From the NCBI GenBank assembly GCA_002049455.2, contig KV919060.1, positions 32,912 to 96,911 on the forward strand: a stretch of DNA of 64,000 bases, in the 5' to 3' direction. The first letter of the stretch is position 1; every line of letters begins with the position of its first letter. Below are positions 11,193-21,679 of the stretch, one piece after another. Source of the DNA: Porphyra umbilicalis (lineage: Eukaryota; Rhodophyta; Bangiophyceae; Bangiales; Bangiaceae). Under the pieces are notes generated by a model. That model had not been told where the DNA came from and did not search any database. It worked only from the letters and a program-made list of their open reading frames with translations. The position numbers and the translations under genes are program-made.

Positions 11193-11365
11193 CGGGAGCG
11201 AGCGTGGCAGGGGGCGAGCGCGGCAGGATGAGAGCGCGGTGGGGACGAGCGCGGTGGGGGCGAGCGCGGTGGGGACGAGCGCGGTGGGGAAGAGCGCGGT
11301 GGGGACGAGCGCGGTGGGGACGAGCGCGGTGGGGGCGAGCGCGGTGGGGGCGAGCGCGGTGGTCG
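11193..11365. repeat. 15-bp minisatellite, about 11 copies
   Basis: Runs of gagcgcggtgggg(a/g)c units directly abut copy 2 of the 384-bp repeat. The unit is a variant of the one at 8873-8962. Confidence 0.9.
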
Positions 11366-12960
11366 CCCGGGGACGACGACGTCAGGGGCACGCGTGCGGC
11401 TTGGTTCTAGGATACCCCCCCGTTGCACCTGCCACCCCCGGTACGCCCACCAGCCCCAGCCAACGCTGGCGGAGCCTGGTCGTACCTGCCATCCGGTACA
11501 GCCTTAGAATCGGGGTTCGGCGCTGAACCACTCGCTGCGCGTGGCCAATAAGATTCGAGAGCGCTGACGAAGCAGTCATGCGTAGGAAAGGCTGGCACTC
11601 TACAGTACCGTTTCCGCACTGAAAGGTGCATGTGGCACTCTCTCACACTTCACTGACAGTTACGTAGCGTGCGCTGCGCGTCCACCACCCCCCCTGATTC
11701 CCATTCCGCGCACGGTCCGAGAGTCAAAAGTCAGGCCCGAAGTGCAACGCGAGTGCTGTCGGGGAACACGCTACGTTCTGCAGAGCGGGCAATGCTCGAG
11801 GCCGCATGCCACGGGTCTCTGTCGCCCTCATACGTCGCGGCCTCTCATCACGTCTGTGCTGATGTCTGTGACGATGTCTGCGGAGAGGGAGTCCTTCGGT
11901 CACGTGTCGCCATCTGCCCAGTGCATCGGGCCTCGATCGTGTCACGGTCGTCGTTCTGTGTCATCGGTCGTCGTTTGACACGTACACCATAATAACCAAT
12001 TCGCGTCTAGCCAATGAGAGTGCCCGTAGCATACTCCAACCGTCCTGAATAGGGTGTGCGTGCCGTATTTTGGCTTCGAATAGGACATGCGCGTTCTATC
12101 GGAACACCCGGACTATCGAATCGGGTTGGAATTATCCAAATTCGGGAGCGTGGTTTGACGTTCGTTAGGGCACGTTCACATTGACAAGCACCTACCTGTG
12201 GCCTATTAAACAAATGTAGACACGTTTCACCAATAATGTAGACACGTTGTGCTAGATCGGCATTGGTGGCTTAGCACTCAACATATTCACACGACAATCC
12301 TATCCCAAACTGCGCGTCCCCCACGGTGAGCAGACGCAGCTGTTGCTCTCACCTCCCCCCCCCCCCCCCCCCCCCTCCCCCTACCAGTCACCTCCGCCAA
12401 CCGCAACCGGGCCGCTTCTAGCAGCGACTGCTGTCGCTGCAGCTCGCCGCCCGGCGTGGGCGGCGGCGGTCGCCTCCACCTGCCGGCTGCCGCACCCGCC
12501 GCGCCCCGCCTTCTACCACCGCCTCCCGCCGGCAGCCGCTGTCGCCGCCACCCGCCAGCTGCCGTCGCCACCGCCCGCCCCCCCCCCCGCTCCCGACAAG
12601 GTCGTTGTCTTGCGCTCCCTACCTCACGGGTGGATGTCGGACGAGCCCGAGGAAGCGGCGCGTGCGCCGCTCCGTTGTGCTCCCTCCCGCGGCGCCTGGC
12701 TTTGTGACCCCTCCCGTGGCGCCTGGCCGGGCGTGTCTCCCTTTCGGCCTCGGCAGTGCCTCCGCCATCGGGGCCCAGGAGGCGCAGTGTTTTGGTCGTG
12801 CGGTCGACACCACCGACCGAGTGTGGTGGCGTTTGGGCGTGCCCAAGCCAGGATACGGGCGGGCTGGACAGCGACGACGGGGCTGCTGGGGCGGGCCAAA
12901 AAGGCAACGAGAGTGGAAATGAGCGTGTCCCCGCCCTCGGCCAAAGGCGGCGCGGCGCAG
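11366..12960. other. No supported gene; contains a C-run
   Basis: Mixed-composition DNA with no recognisable coding signal up to about 12.3 kb. It is followed by a C-run near 12355-12375 and very GC-rich DNA whose open frames on both strands show no domain. Confidence 0.4.
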
Positions 12961-12969
12961 CGCACGGCG

Positions 12970-13440
12970 CGGGCGGTCGGCGACGGGGGACGGGAAAAAA
13001 AGAAACCCGGGCGACGCTGAAGGAGGGGTCCAAGCGAGCCGTCGCCACTCATCTCACACGCCCCGGCGTGCACAAGTGGCTCGACGGTTTGCGCGACTCC
13101 CCTAACAATGACCAGCGGGTCGCCGTGGTGCGCTTCTTGGACGAGTCGCTCGATGGCGCGTGCGGCGGAGAGGTGACGGCGATGGAGGCCTTTGTCGGCG
13201 CGGTCGCCCGGATGAGCGATGCGGACTACCACGCGTACAACGGGCCGGGGCTGGTCCGCTGCTGGGTGGCGTCGAGGGGCAATGTGGTGTGCACGTGTGT
13301 TCAGAGAGCCCGGTACGAGACCATGCTTGACGCGAAGACGGCCTCTGTGCCGGACACGCAGTGCTACCACGCGCCTGTGGGCCTCGACGGGTCCACAGCC
13401 GTGCTAGACTGTCACGACGGTTTTCAGACGAGGGCGCAGG
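12970..13440 (+). pseudogene. SWIM-type zinc-finger fragment
   Basis: An open + frame with strongly codon-like composition reads HLTRPGVHKWLDGLRD, VAVVRFLDESLDG, MEAFVGAVARMSDADYHAY and then VRCWVASRGNVVCTC followed, about 20 residues on, by QCYHA. The CxC...CxH spacing is that of a SWIM zinc finger, common in MULE and KDZ-type transposable elements. No ATG with context and no catalytic domain is visible. The frame stops at 13478, running into the 3' end of the convergent oxidoreductase gene. I read it as a truncated transposon remnant, not a complete gene. Confidence 0.45.
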
Positions 13441-13453
13441 CGCGTGGCCGCAA

Positions 13454-14985
13454 TCACCCCACCGCCCCCACGGGCTGAGCGGTCGCAGCGGCGGCCGCGC
13501 CCGCCGCCCCCCTCCCCACGGCCACGTCAAACACTTCCACGTCCGCCACCCCACCGACCGCGTCGGCGAGCACCGCCGCCCGCACCGCCGGCGGCAGTTG
13601 TTCCGGAAACCACACCCCCCGCGGCAGCCGGTCGGCCGCGGCGCCCGCCCCCCCCCCCCCCCCCCCCCGCCGCCCCAACACTCGCTGCGCAAGGCGGCAA
13701 GCACAAACGCAGCCGTCGCCGCGCCAACGGCATCCGCCAACGCGGGCGTGCGGTACACGGCCACCGCCCCCCGCCCGTCATCGGCCACCACCGCCACGCG
13801 CATGGCCGTCGCCCCCCCGACGAGCGCGTCGACGGCGCGCACGGCGGGCATGGAGACGGCCGTCAAGCCGCGGACGGCCGTCGCGGAGCGGAGGAGCGCC
13901 CGCGGCACCGCCGCCGCCGTGGCGCGGAGGAGCCAATTCCACACGGGCGGGTCGGTGCCAAAGGCGGCGGCCGCCGAGCCGCCCACGCCGAGCGCGGCCG
14001 CCACCGACGGCACTTCGGGGAGGTTGAGCGCGTACGTTTGTTTGCGCCCGAGGGCGCCCCGAAAGTCCGCGTCGGCCACCCCCGACGCGGGCGGCACCGC
14101 CGTCCACGCGCCGTCGGCGAGCACCGCGGCGGGCTCGGAGAGGAGGTAAAAGGTCGACGCGAGGATGGTCGGGCCGACGCCCCCCGAGCCCGCCGTGTAG
14201 TACCAAAAGCGGAGGTGCGCGGGGGCAGGGGGGGGGGGGGGGGTTCCCCGCCGCCGCCGTCGACGGCGGCCGCCACGGGCGCGGCGGTCGACGCCAGCCG
14301 CGCGGCCACGTCGGCGGCCATCAAGTTGGACACCCCCGGGTAGATGCCAGTGGTGATGAGCGCCACCCCCCCCGCACCGGCGACCGTCGACGCCGTGGCG
14401 GCCACCGCCGCCGCGTGCGCCGAGTCGTCGCACACGTCCACGTACGGGATGCCCGCGGTCGCGGCGGCGGCGGCCACGCCCGTCGGGTTGGGGGCGCGCT
14501 GGAAGGGGCCCGCGACGTGGACGACCAAGTCGGCGGCGGCGAGCGCGGCGGCGAGCGACGCGGCGTCGCGAATGTCGACCGCCGCGTACGCGACGGTGCT
14601 CCCGGTGGTGGGGGGGGGGGGACCCCCGCCACCGCCTCGGCGCCACGGGCGGCAGAGCGGCCGCCGAGGAGGATGGCCAGGGGGTGTGGGGAGCGCGCCA
14701 GGAGCGCCCGCGCGGTCGCCGCGCCGACGCGGCCGGTGCCGCCCAGGATGAGCACCCGCACGGGGGGAGGGGGGGGGGATTGCGCGCATCGGCCGCTGCC
14801 ACAGTGGCGTCTGCGGCGTTGGAAGGCGGAGAAGAGGGGGGCGGCGCGGCCGCGTGTACGGCGGCGGCGCGGCGGGGGCGTCGGGCGTGTGGAAGGACGG
14901 GGCGGGCTGCCGCGCGCGCTCGCCACCGCCGCGGCGCCGCCGCGTCCAAGCGGTGGATGGCGCCAGCGACGCTCACAAAGCCCAT
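13454..14985 (-). CDS. Plastid-type saccharopine-dehydrogenase-like oxidoreductase, frame broken at four homopolymers
   Basis: Read across frames the protein is complete. MGFVSVAGAIHRLDAA opens an Arg/Ala-rich, transit-peptide-like leader (ATG 14985). Then come VRVLILGGTGRVGAATARAL (Rossmann GxGxxG), DLVVHVAGPFQRAPNP, YVDVCDD, TTGIYPGVSNLMAADV, LRFWYYTAGSGGVGPTIL, TYALNLPEVPSV, FGTDPPVWNWLLRA and a GVWFPEQLPP tail. This order matches the plant and cyanobacterial saccharopine-dehydrogenase-like family (Arabidopsis At1g50450 type), an NAD(P)-binding protein of poorly defined substrate. The frame changes at G/C runs 14769-14778, 14610-14621, 14228-14243 and 13648-13668. Since coding sense resumes perfectly after each run, run-length errors or length polymorphism are likelier than decay. 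It converges on the SWIM fragment. Confidence 0.8.
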
Positions 14986-16083
14986 CAACCGCTGGACATG
15001 ACCACAAGTGGGGGGAGGAGATGCGTCGACCATGCTACCAGGGGCAAAGGTGCACGACGTGTGGCAACGACGGCCTTGGTCCAGGTCGGTGGGAGATGCC
15101 GAAAACCAGAGGGGGAGCGCTGCCTGGCCTGTGGTGCGCTGCAGACTGGACGACTAGTCGCTGGTGTAGCCAGAGACCACAGCTTCGGCGTGATCGCGAC
15201 CGAAACGCGGGTGGAAGGACTTGCTGATGGCGCCATGATCCACGAGGGGGTGGCGCGGGGGGACGTTGAACGGGAGCAGGTGCAAGATAAAGTACAGTGC
15301 ATAGGGGGGTGACAGACACTCGGGATGCCGTCAGAGATCCTGTTCGTTCCCAAGCTCTTGGGATGTAGTTTACATTAGTTCATCGCTGTACAGTATCCAT
15401 ACGATTTAAAATCTGTTTCTCGTGCTGACAATGTACGGAGGCTACTTGAAATGATGCTTGCACCGGCGTCCGGGAGTGACGTACGTGGCGGCTGGAGCGA
15501 ATATTCTAGTGGTCCACCGACGACCGACATGGGCCAACTCGAGCCGGATTGGCCCTTACAGCCGCCGCGCGGACGGCGGCGAAAAAAGCGTCTGTGTCTC
15601 GCTGACCACCCGTTGTGGCCTCCAAAGGAGGCGGATGGCTCACAGTGGCTTTGTTCTGGATGGTTGGCCCTGCTGGGCGCCACGCAGCCACGTCGCACCC
15701 CACATTGGTGGCCAGCAGCGCACGACAACACTTGGGCGGCTGGGAGCGCCTGCAGGGAGGGGACCGGTGCAAATGCATGGTTGGGAGCCGCTTGGAGTGT
15801 CGCGACGGCGGTTTTTTGGCTGTCGCCGCCGGTGGCGCCGGCGGCGGCCGCTGAATGCGTGCGGCGGTTAAAGACTGGGGCGCTGGTGCCGTTTCCGCCA
15901 CTGCCCGGTCCTCTCCCCACCCGCAGACCCGACCGACGCGCACACGCACCCGCCCCGCCGTCCCGTCGTCGCCGTCCCCCCCCCTCAGGGCCAACGCAGT
16001 CACACCGCGCTCCCTCGGGGCGGGCGTGAAGGCGTTGTTGCCGTCTTTCTCCCAGTCGCTTCTCCACCCCCCCCCCGACCACC
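14986..16083. other. Divergent intergenic region upstream of EF-3
   Basis: This separates the oxidoreductase start (-) from the EF-3 start (+) and should hold both promoters. No TATA box stands out. A pyrimidine-rich stretch of C-runs precedes the EF-3 ATG. On the minus strand a ~70-codon open stretch near 15390-15165 looks protein-like but has no start and no recognisable family. Confidence 0.4.
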
Positions 16084-19000
16084 ATGGTTGCCACCGGTGA
16101 GCAGTCGACCCTGGTCGGTGCCGGCGCTGCCGCCACGGACGTTGCCGCGGCGCCGTCCAAGGCCGCCCCGCCGACCGGAGCTGCCGCGGAGGCGTCCACC
16201 ACCATGGCGGTGGCGGATCCCGCCCCCGTCGACCTCGTCGAGCAGGTCAAGGCGCTGCTGTCGGGCGCTGCTGCGTCCAAGGACCGCGCCGGCGACGCCA
16301 AGGCGTTGGCGGAGGAGGCGACGTCTGTGGGCGTCTTTGCTGGCAACGGCCTCGTGAATGTGCTGAAGGCCACCCTGGCGGACCCGGCCAAGAACAAGGC
16401 CGCGTCCCGCGAGGTGGCCTGCCACTTTGTTGCCGCGCTGGTGACCAAGCTCGGCGCCCCGTCGTCGCCTTTCCTGTCTGGCCTCGTTACGGACCTTGTG
16501 CAGCTGCTCGCCGACAAGGGTGGCAAGTCGGTCACGGCTGCTGCCATGACGGCGGCCAAGGAGCTGACGACGCCGTGCAGTGCGCAGGCTAAGAAGATGG
16601 TCATCCTGCCCCAGCTGGTGACCGCGCTTGGCCAGGACAGCAAGTGGCAGGTGCAAGCCGGCGCCCTCGAGCTGATTATCAAGATTGCCGGGGAGGCGCC
16701 GCAGGAAATGGGCACCTCCATGCCCGACCTGGTCAGCGCCATCTCCCCGCTCATGTGCCACGCCAAGGCGCAGGTGAGCGGGCCTGCGCTCAAGGCGATG
16801 CAGGACCTCTGCTCCGTCATTGAGAACTCGGACATCCAGCCGGTGGTGCCCGACGTCATTAGTGCACTCAAGTCGCCGGCGGAGGCGGACGAGTGCATCT
16901 TCAAGCTGGCGGCCATTGTGTTCGTGCAGCAAGTTGAGTGCAACGCGCTCGCCATCTTCGTGCCGTTGCTCAAGCGCGGGTTCCAGGGCCGCAACACGGC
17001 CGTGAAGCGGATGTGTGCCAAGATTATTGAGAACATGGCCAAACTGGTGGAGCGGCCGTCAGACCTGGCGCCCTTCCTGCCCACCCTGCTGCCGGCCCTG
17101 CAGCGTGCATCGGATGAAATCTCGGACCCTGAGGCCCGCGCTGTGTGCACTGCCGCCACCAACGTGCTCGACCAGAAGAGCAAGGGCGTCGGCCTCGCGC
17201 CCGAGCCGCCGCGCGCGTCCAAGGACCAGGTCATTGAGGCCGTGTCGGTGGTCGTCCCGTCGGCCGGTCCCCTGTTCACCACGGCCCTTGACTTTGTGAC
17301 GTCGGCCTTCTGCGCGTTGATGGACGCTCAGGCCATGAGCAAGGCCGAATGGCAGCTGGTGTCGGGCCCCGTGCTGGCCCCCTTCTTCGCTGAGGGCACA
17401 ACGGCCTCGGACATGGCCGCCGCCATGTTGGCCAAGTGCGAGCACTTCGTGGCCATCGAGGAGGAGGAGGAGGACGCCGACGCTGAGGAGCTGTGCCGCT
17501 GCAAGTTCTCCCTCGCCTACGGCTCGAAGGTGCTTCTGAACAACACGAAGCTCAACCTCAAGAGAGGATTCCGGTACGGCCTTCTCGGCCCCAACGAGTG
17601 CGGCAAGACGACGCTGATGCGTGCCATTGCCAACGACCAGGTCGAAGGCTTCCCGCCCGCGGACGAAGTCCGCACCGTCTTCGTTGAGGCCGACATTTTG
17701 GGCGAGCTCTCCCATCTGTCGGTCGTCGAATACATTGTCGCCGACAAGAACATCCAGAAGTACAAGGTGTCCAAGGAGGACATCTGCACCGTGCTGACGG
17801 CTGTCGACTTCACGCCGGGCATGCAGTCGGGCGGTGTCTCGCACCTGTCGGGCGGGTGGCGCATGAAGCTGGCCCTGTCGCGCGCCATGCTCCAGAAGGC
17901 TGACATTCTGCTGCTGGACGAGCCGACCAACCATCTCGACGCTGTCAACGTCAAGTGGGTGGAGGACTACCTCAACGGCCTGTCGGACGTCACGAGCATC
18001 ATTGTGTCTCACGACTCGGGCCTGCTCGAGCGTGTGTGCACGCACATCATTCAGATTGAGTCGCTCAAGCTGTGGCTGCACAAGGGCAACCTGTCCGAGT
18101 TCGTCAAGAAGGTGCCGCAGGCCAAGGCCTACTTTGAGCTGAAGAGCGACAAGTTCAAGTTCAACTTCCCGCAGCCGGGCTTCCTGGAGGGCGTCAAGTC
18201 CAAGGGCAAGGCCGTCATCAAGATGGACAAGGTCCAATTCACCTACCCGACGGCCAGCCGCCCGCAGGTGGCGGGCATCACCATTCGTTGCTCGCTGTCG
18301 AGCCGTGTCGCGTGCATTGGGCCCAACGGCGCCGGCAAGTCGACGATCATCAAGCTGCTGACTGGCGAGCTGGAGCCTGACTCGGGCGACGTGTGGAAGC
18401 ACCCCAACCTCCGCGTCGGCTACATTGCGCAGCACGCCTTCCACCACATTGAGAACCACCTCGAGAAGACGCCCAACCAGTACATCCAGTGGCGGTACCA
18501 GTATGGTGACGACCGCGAGACGCTTGCCAAGGCGACGATGGTGGTGTCGGACGAGGAGATGAAGGTGATGAAGCAGCCGGTGCTGCACGTGTGGCAGAAC
18601 GAGGAGAAGACGCGCGAGTTCCGCGAGAAGCTCGTCGTGGAGCGCCTCACTACCCACCGTCGCAACGAGAAGGGCAGCAACACCGAATACGAGTACGAGG
18701 TCATCTGGGAGGGCAAGCCGCAGACCTTCACCTCGTGGTTGCGCGGCGACAAGCTGCGGGCCATGGGCTGGGACAAGACGATGAAGGCGGTGGACGAGAA
18801 GGTGGCGTCGCGTGCTGGCTCGACCATGGCGCTGACCTCCTCCAATGTGGAGAAGCACTTGGAGAATGTCGGCCTCGACCGCGAGTTTGGAACCCATTGC
18901 CGCATCGGCCAGCTGTCCGGCGGCCAGAAGGTCAAGGTTGTGCTCGCCGCTGCCATGTGGAACCAGCCTCACATTGTCATCCTCGACGAGCCGACTAACT

Positions 19001-19395
19001 ACCTCGACCGTGACTCGCTGGGCGCCCTTGCGGGCGCCATCAAGGAGTTCGACGGCGGCGTGGTCATCATCTCTCACAACTCCGAGTTCACTTCTGCGGT
19101 GTGCCCCGAGACGTGGGTGCTGTCGCCGGCCACCGAGACGGAACCGGCCAAGCTCGACCTCCAAGGTGATGCCGAGTGGATGAAGGAGGCTATGTCGCAA
19201 ACCGTCGACTTCAAGGTGGTGGAAGAGATCCAAGACGGTCAGGGCAACACCATCAAGGTTGCCGCACCCAAGTCGTCGAAGAAGCTGTCCCGCAAGCAGC
19301 TGAAGGCGCGGGAGCGCAAGCGTGCCGCGCAAAAGGCCAACGGCGAGTACTATGAAGGCATCAACGGCACGGACGAGGAGGACTTCGTCAACTAA
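16084..19395 (+). CDS. Translation elongation factor 3 (eEF3), complete and intronless
   Basis: The 1103-residue protein has the full eEF3 layout: a HEAT-repeat N-terminal half (~40-360), ABC domain 1, ABC domain 2 with a chromodomain-like insertion (~865-900, EYEYEVIWEGKPQTF), and a Lys/Arg-rich tail (KKLSRKQLKARERKR). Visible motifs: Walker A1 GPNECGKTT (502-510), signature LSGGW (588-592), Walker B1 ILLLDEPTNHLD (608-619); Walker A2 GPNGAGKST (746-754), signature LSGGQ (944-948), Walker B2 IVILDEPTNYLD (964-975). eEF3 is a cytosolic ATPase that releases E-site tRNA during elongation; it is classic in fungi and also found in oomycetes and many algae. ATG 16084 sits in ccaccATGG, a strong start context. 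There is no frame break in 3.3 kb. In domain 1 the Walker A loop carries Glu where Gly is usual. Confidence 0.97.
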   Translation: MVATGEQSTLVGAGAAATDVAAAPSKAAPPTGAAAEASTTMAVADPAPVDLVEQVKALLSGAAASKDRAGDAKALAEEATSVGVFAGNGLVNVLKATLADPAKNKAASREVACHFVAALVTKLGAPSSPFLSGLVTDLVQLLADKGGKSVTAAAMTAAKELTTPCSAQAKKMVILPQLVTALGQDSKWQVQAGALELIIKIAGEAPQEMGTSMPDLVSAISPLMCHAKAQVSGPALKAMQDLCSVIENSDIQPVVPDVISALKSPAEADECIFKLAAIVFVQQVECNALAIFVPLLKRGFQGRNTAVKRMCAKIIENMAKLVERPSDLAPFLPTLLPALQRASDEISDPEARAVCTAATNVLDQKSKGVGLAPEPPRASKDQVIEAVSVVVPSAGPLFTTALDFVTSAFCALMDAQAMSKAEWQLVSGPVLAPFFAEGTTASDMAAAMLAKCEHFVAIEEEEEDADAEELCRCKFSLAYGSKVLLNNTKLNLKRGFRYGLLGPNECGKTTLMRAIANDQVEGFPPADEVRTVFVEADILGELSHLSVVEYIVADKNIQKYKVSKEDICTVLTAVDFTPGMQSGGVSHLSGGWRMKLALSRAMLQKADILLLDEPTNHLDAVNVKWVEDYLNGLSDVTSIIVSHDSGLLERVCTHIIQIESLKLWLHKGNLSEFVKKVPQAKAYFELKSDKFKFNFPQPGFLEGVKSKGKAVIKMDKVQFTYPTASRPQVAGITIRCSLSSRVACIGPNGAGKSTIIKLLTGELEPDSGDVWKHPNLRVGYIAQHAFHHIENHLEKTPNQYIQWRYQYGDDRETLAKATMVVSDEEMKVMKQPVLHVWQNEEKTREFREKLVVERLTTHRRNEKGSNTEYEYEVIWEGKPQTFTSWLRGDKLRAMGWDKTMKAVDEKVASRAGSTMALTSSNVEKHLENVGLDREFGTHCRIGQLSGGQKVKVVLAAAMWNQPHIVILDEPTNYLDRDSLGALAGAIKEFDGGVVIISHNSEFTSAVCPETWVLSPATETEPAKLDLQGDAEWMKEAMSQTVDFKVVEEIQDGQGNTIKVAAPKSSKKLSRKQLKARERKRAAQKANGEYYEGINGTDEEDFVN

Positions 19396-19921
19396 GTGGC
19401 CGCAACGACCTTACTGGTTGACGGCGCTCACGCGTGGCGCCAGTTTTGGTGGCAGCTCGCGGCACCGCGCCGCCTAGACGAGCTGCCGTGTTTTTGCTTT
19501 TGTACAATTTTTCCTTCCCTCTCGGTTTTGGTTTGTAGGATTACATGTAACGGGTACAATAGAGTTCCTGTTGTATACGACTGTGCACGTTGAGAGTTTC
19601 ATGCACCACTGCACCGCGTCGGCGTGCATCAACGTGTGTCAATCTGGGCATCAAGCACAGTTGGCCAAGATTGGTCAGGCCGCCTACTCGCCGTATTCGT
19701 TCCATGCCTTTGTTCAAGCCCACCAGGCCCCTCAAAAGGGCGCCTCCAACTCGTGGTTCAGACACACGCCCAGCGTGCGTGACAACGATGCCGGCCGAGC
19801 CGGTGACGTCGCCCACGCGGGTCCTGCACAGACGGCAACACCCCACCTCTCCAACCTCCCCCGCGGGCCACCCCGCACCCGCGGGCCGTCCCCCCCCCCC
19901 TGCCCCCCCAGCCCGCCTGCC
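19396..19921. other. EF-3 3' region and convergent spacer
   Basis: It holds the EF-3 3' UTR; a tgtaa at about 19546 resembles the algal poly(A) signal known from Chlamydomonas, though use here is only a guess. No gene is seen before the RBMX2 stop. Confidence 0.4.
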
Positions 19922-20938
19922 TCACCCCGTGCCCGCGTCGGCGGCAGCCGCCGGCGCGCCCCCCGCCGCCGCCCGCCGCACCGCGCGCGCCGCCCGCACC
20001 GCCGCGCGGTCGGCCTTGCGCGCGCGCTTGGCCGCCGCCTCGGCGTCGCGCCGCGCCGCGCGGTCGCCACCGTCGCCGCTGCCATTGGGCGGCGGCCGCC
20101 GCGGGGGACTGCCGGGCGGCGCGGCGGCCGCCGCCGCCGCCGACGGTGCCGCCACGCCGTCGCCGGCTGCCGGCGGTCGGTCGGCGGCGGCCGGGCCGCC
20201 CGACGCCGCCGGCTCGCGCGCGTCACCGCCGGCGGCGGTGGGTGGCAGAGTGCCGCTAGCCGCCACACCCGTCGCCGCCGCCGCCTCGTCGCTGCCGGTG
20301 GCGGCGGCGGCGACGGCGTCGCGCTCCGCCCGCCGCATCGCGTCGAGTTGCGCCATGACCCGCCGCGCGCGGCGCTCGTCGGGGTCCTCGGCGGGCTCCC
20401 GCGTGCGCCGCCGCCGCCGCGGGCGCCGCTCTGGCCGGTCGTCGCCCCCCTCCCCCTCCGTGCCGCCCGGCGGCCCGCCGTCCCCATTGCCGGCACCGGC
20501 CGCCGCCGCCGCCGCTGCCGTGCCGCCCCCCCCCCCCCCCCCGAGCAAATCCATCTCAGCGGCCGTCCCGTCGTCATTCAACGGCCCCGGCCGGTACTCC
20601 TTGACGTGGTCAACGACCAGCGGGCGGCCGCCAATGGGGACCCCCCCCAGGTTGTCCACGGCCAAGACGCAGCTGCGCGCGTCGACGTAGCGCACCCACC
20701 CGTACCCCCGCCGCGCGCCCGTGGACGGGTCCCGCGCCAGCCGGATGGACGAGGCGGTGCCGACCTGCTCGAGCACCGCCACCACGTCGCCCTCGGTGGC
20801 GGCGGGCGGCAGGTTGCCGACGTAGACCCAGGGGGAGGCGTCAAACTCGGCGTGCCACGAGGAAGGCGGGTGGAAGGCGGCGCCGGAGCGGAGTTCGGCC
20901 TCATTGCGCCGCGCAATGGTATCTACGGTGGCGGGCAT
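19922..20938 (-). CDS. RBMX2 / Ist3 (Snu17) RRM protein of the RES splicing complex
   Basis: From ATG 20938 the 338-residue protein begins MPATVDTIARRNEAELRSG, then SSWHAEFDASPWVYVGNLPP (RNP2-type strand), GARRGYGWVRYVDARSCVLAVDNLGG (RNP1 region) and VDHVKEYRPGP. The NExEL...SWHxxF...WVYVGNLP...AVDNxxG...VDHVxxYRP string is diagnostic of RBMX2/Ist3. In yeast and humans Ist3 binds the spliceosomal B complex with Pml1 and Bud13 in the RES complex and aids splicing and nuclear pre-mRNA retention. The C-terminal ~200 residues are low complexity with Arg/Glu-rich helices (DERRARRVMAQLDAMRRAE). The open frame extends upstream of this Met, but that stretch is unlike the family. It is interesting in an intron-poor genome. 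Confidence 0.92.
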   Translation of the reverse strand: MPATVDTIARRNEAELRSGAAFHPPSSWHAEFDASPWVYVGNLPPAATEGDVVAVLEQVGTASSIRLARDPSTGARRGYGWVRYVDARSCVLAVDNLGGVPIGGRPLVVDHVKEYRPGPLNDDGTAAEMDLLGGGGGGGTAAAAAAAGAGNGDGGPPGGTEGEGGDDRPERRPRRRRRTREPAEDPDERRARRVMAQLDAMRRAERDAVAAAATGSDEAAAATGVAASGTLPPTAAGGDAREPAASGGPAAADRPPAAGDGVAAPSAAAAAAAPPGSPPRRPPPNGSGDGGDRAARRDAEAAAKRARKADRAAVRAARAVRRAAAGGAPAAAADAGTG

Positions 20939-21679
20939 GGCGGCCGGCGGTGTCGGGGGGGGTGGGGGGGGGGGGGGTTGAGGGCGATGGGCGCGTGCGA
21001 GGCCGGCCACGAGCGGCCGCCACAGCCAGCAACGGACGCCGCTTCGGCACACGAGTGCGTGGCAGGGACAGAGACACGACACGACGGGGACGATCAGGCT
21101 CCCTCCATCTTGATCACCACTACGGAGGGGTGCTACCTCGAGCGTTTGTGCCCGATTCACTGTCCAGCGATGTACGTGCGTGTCATATGTTTCCCACAAG
21201 TCCACCTTACACGCACCCTCATTGAAGCCCTTTTCGGACGTCCACGCATGCACGCCTCGCTCCGCGGTCAGCGCGTGCCAGCATCCGCCAGCACCAACAC
21301 CAATCGAAGCGGCGTCGGGTGCCCCGCAGTGTATGTATTCCGCACGCCCCCCCGCCCAAGTGCTGTAGGGCGGCCGTGCCGCCAGCCACGCGCCCGCCCC
21401 CTACTATACCGGCGTCGCCGCCCCCGCCGCGCCTCGAGCGGTTGGCGGCTGCCGCCGCCACTGCCGCCATCGCCGCCGCCGGCTGCGGGCCGTCCGGTGG
21501 GACGGCGTCGGCACCACCCGAGCTCGTCGCCTCCACCCTTGTTGCGGCTACGGCGCTTGACCGCGGCGGCCGCTCTGGGCGCCCCCCCCCCCTGCGCGCG
21601 CGACCCGCTTTTTCTCTTTCCAACACTTGCTCTGTGCCGCGTCCTTCCCCCCCCCCCCCCCACTCCCCCGCCAACCACC
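20939..21679. other. Divergent spacer between RBMX2 and the armadillo-like gene
   Basis: No gene is supported. It should hold both promoters. The frames open on both strands are compositional. Confidence 0.4.

Noticed and set aside
15035-15353. Small minus-strand gene upstream of EF-3
   Set aside because: Several short open frames overlap, none with a start in context or a recognisable family; a ~70-codon protein-like stretch is noted only as such.
17059-19332. 757-codon open frame antisense to EF-3
   Set aside because: It is the mirror of a strongly biased GC3 coding strand; the sense strand is unmistakably EF-3 and the antisense translation is His/Leu/Val/Arg-rich with no domain.
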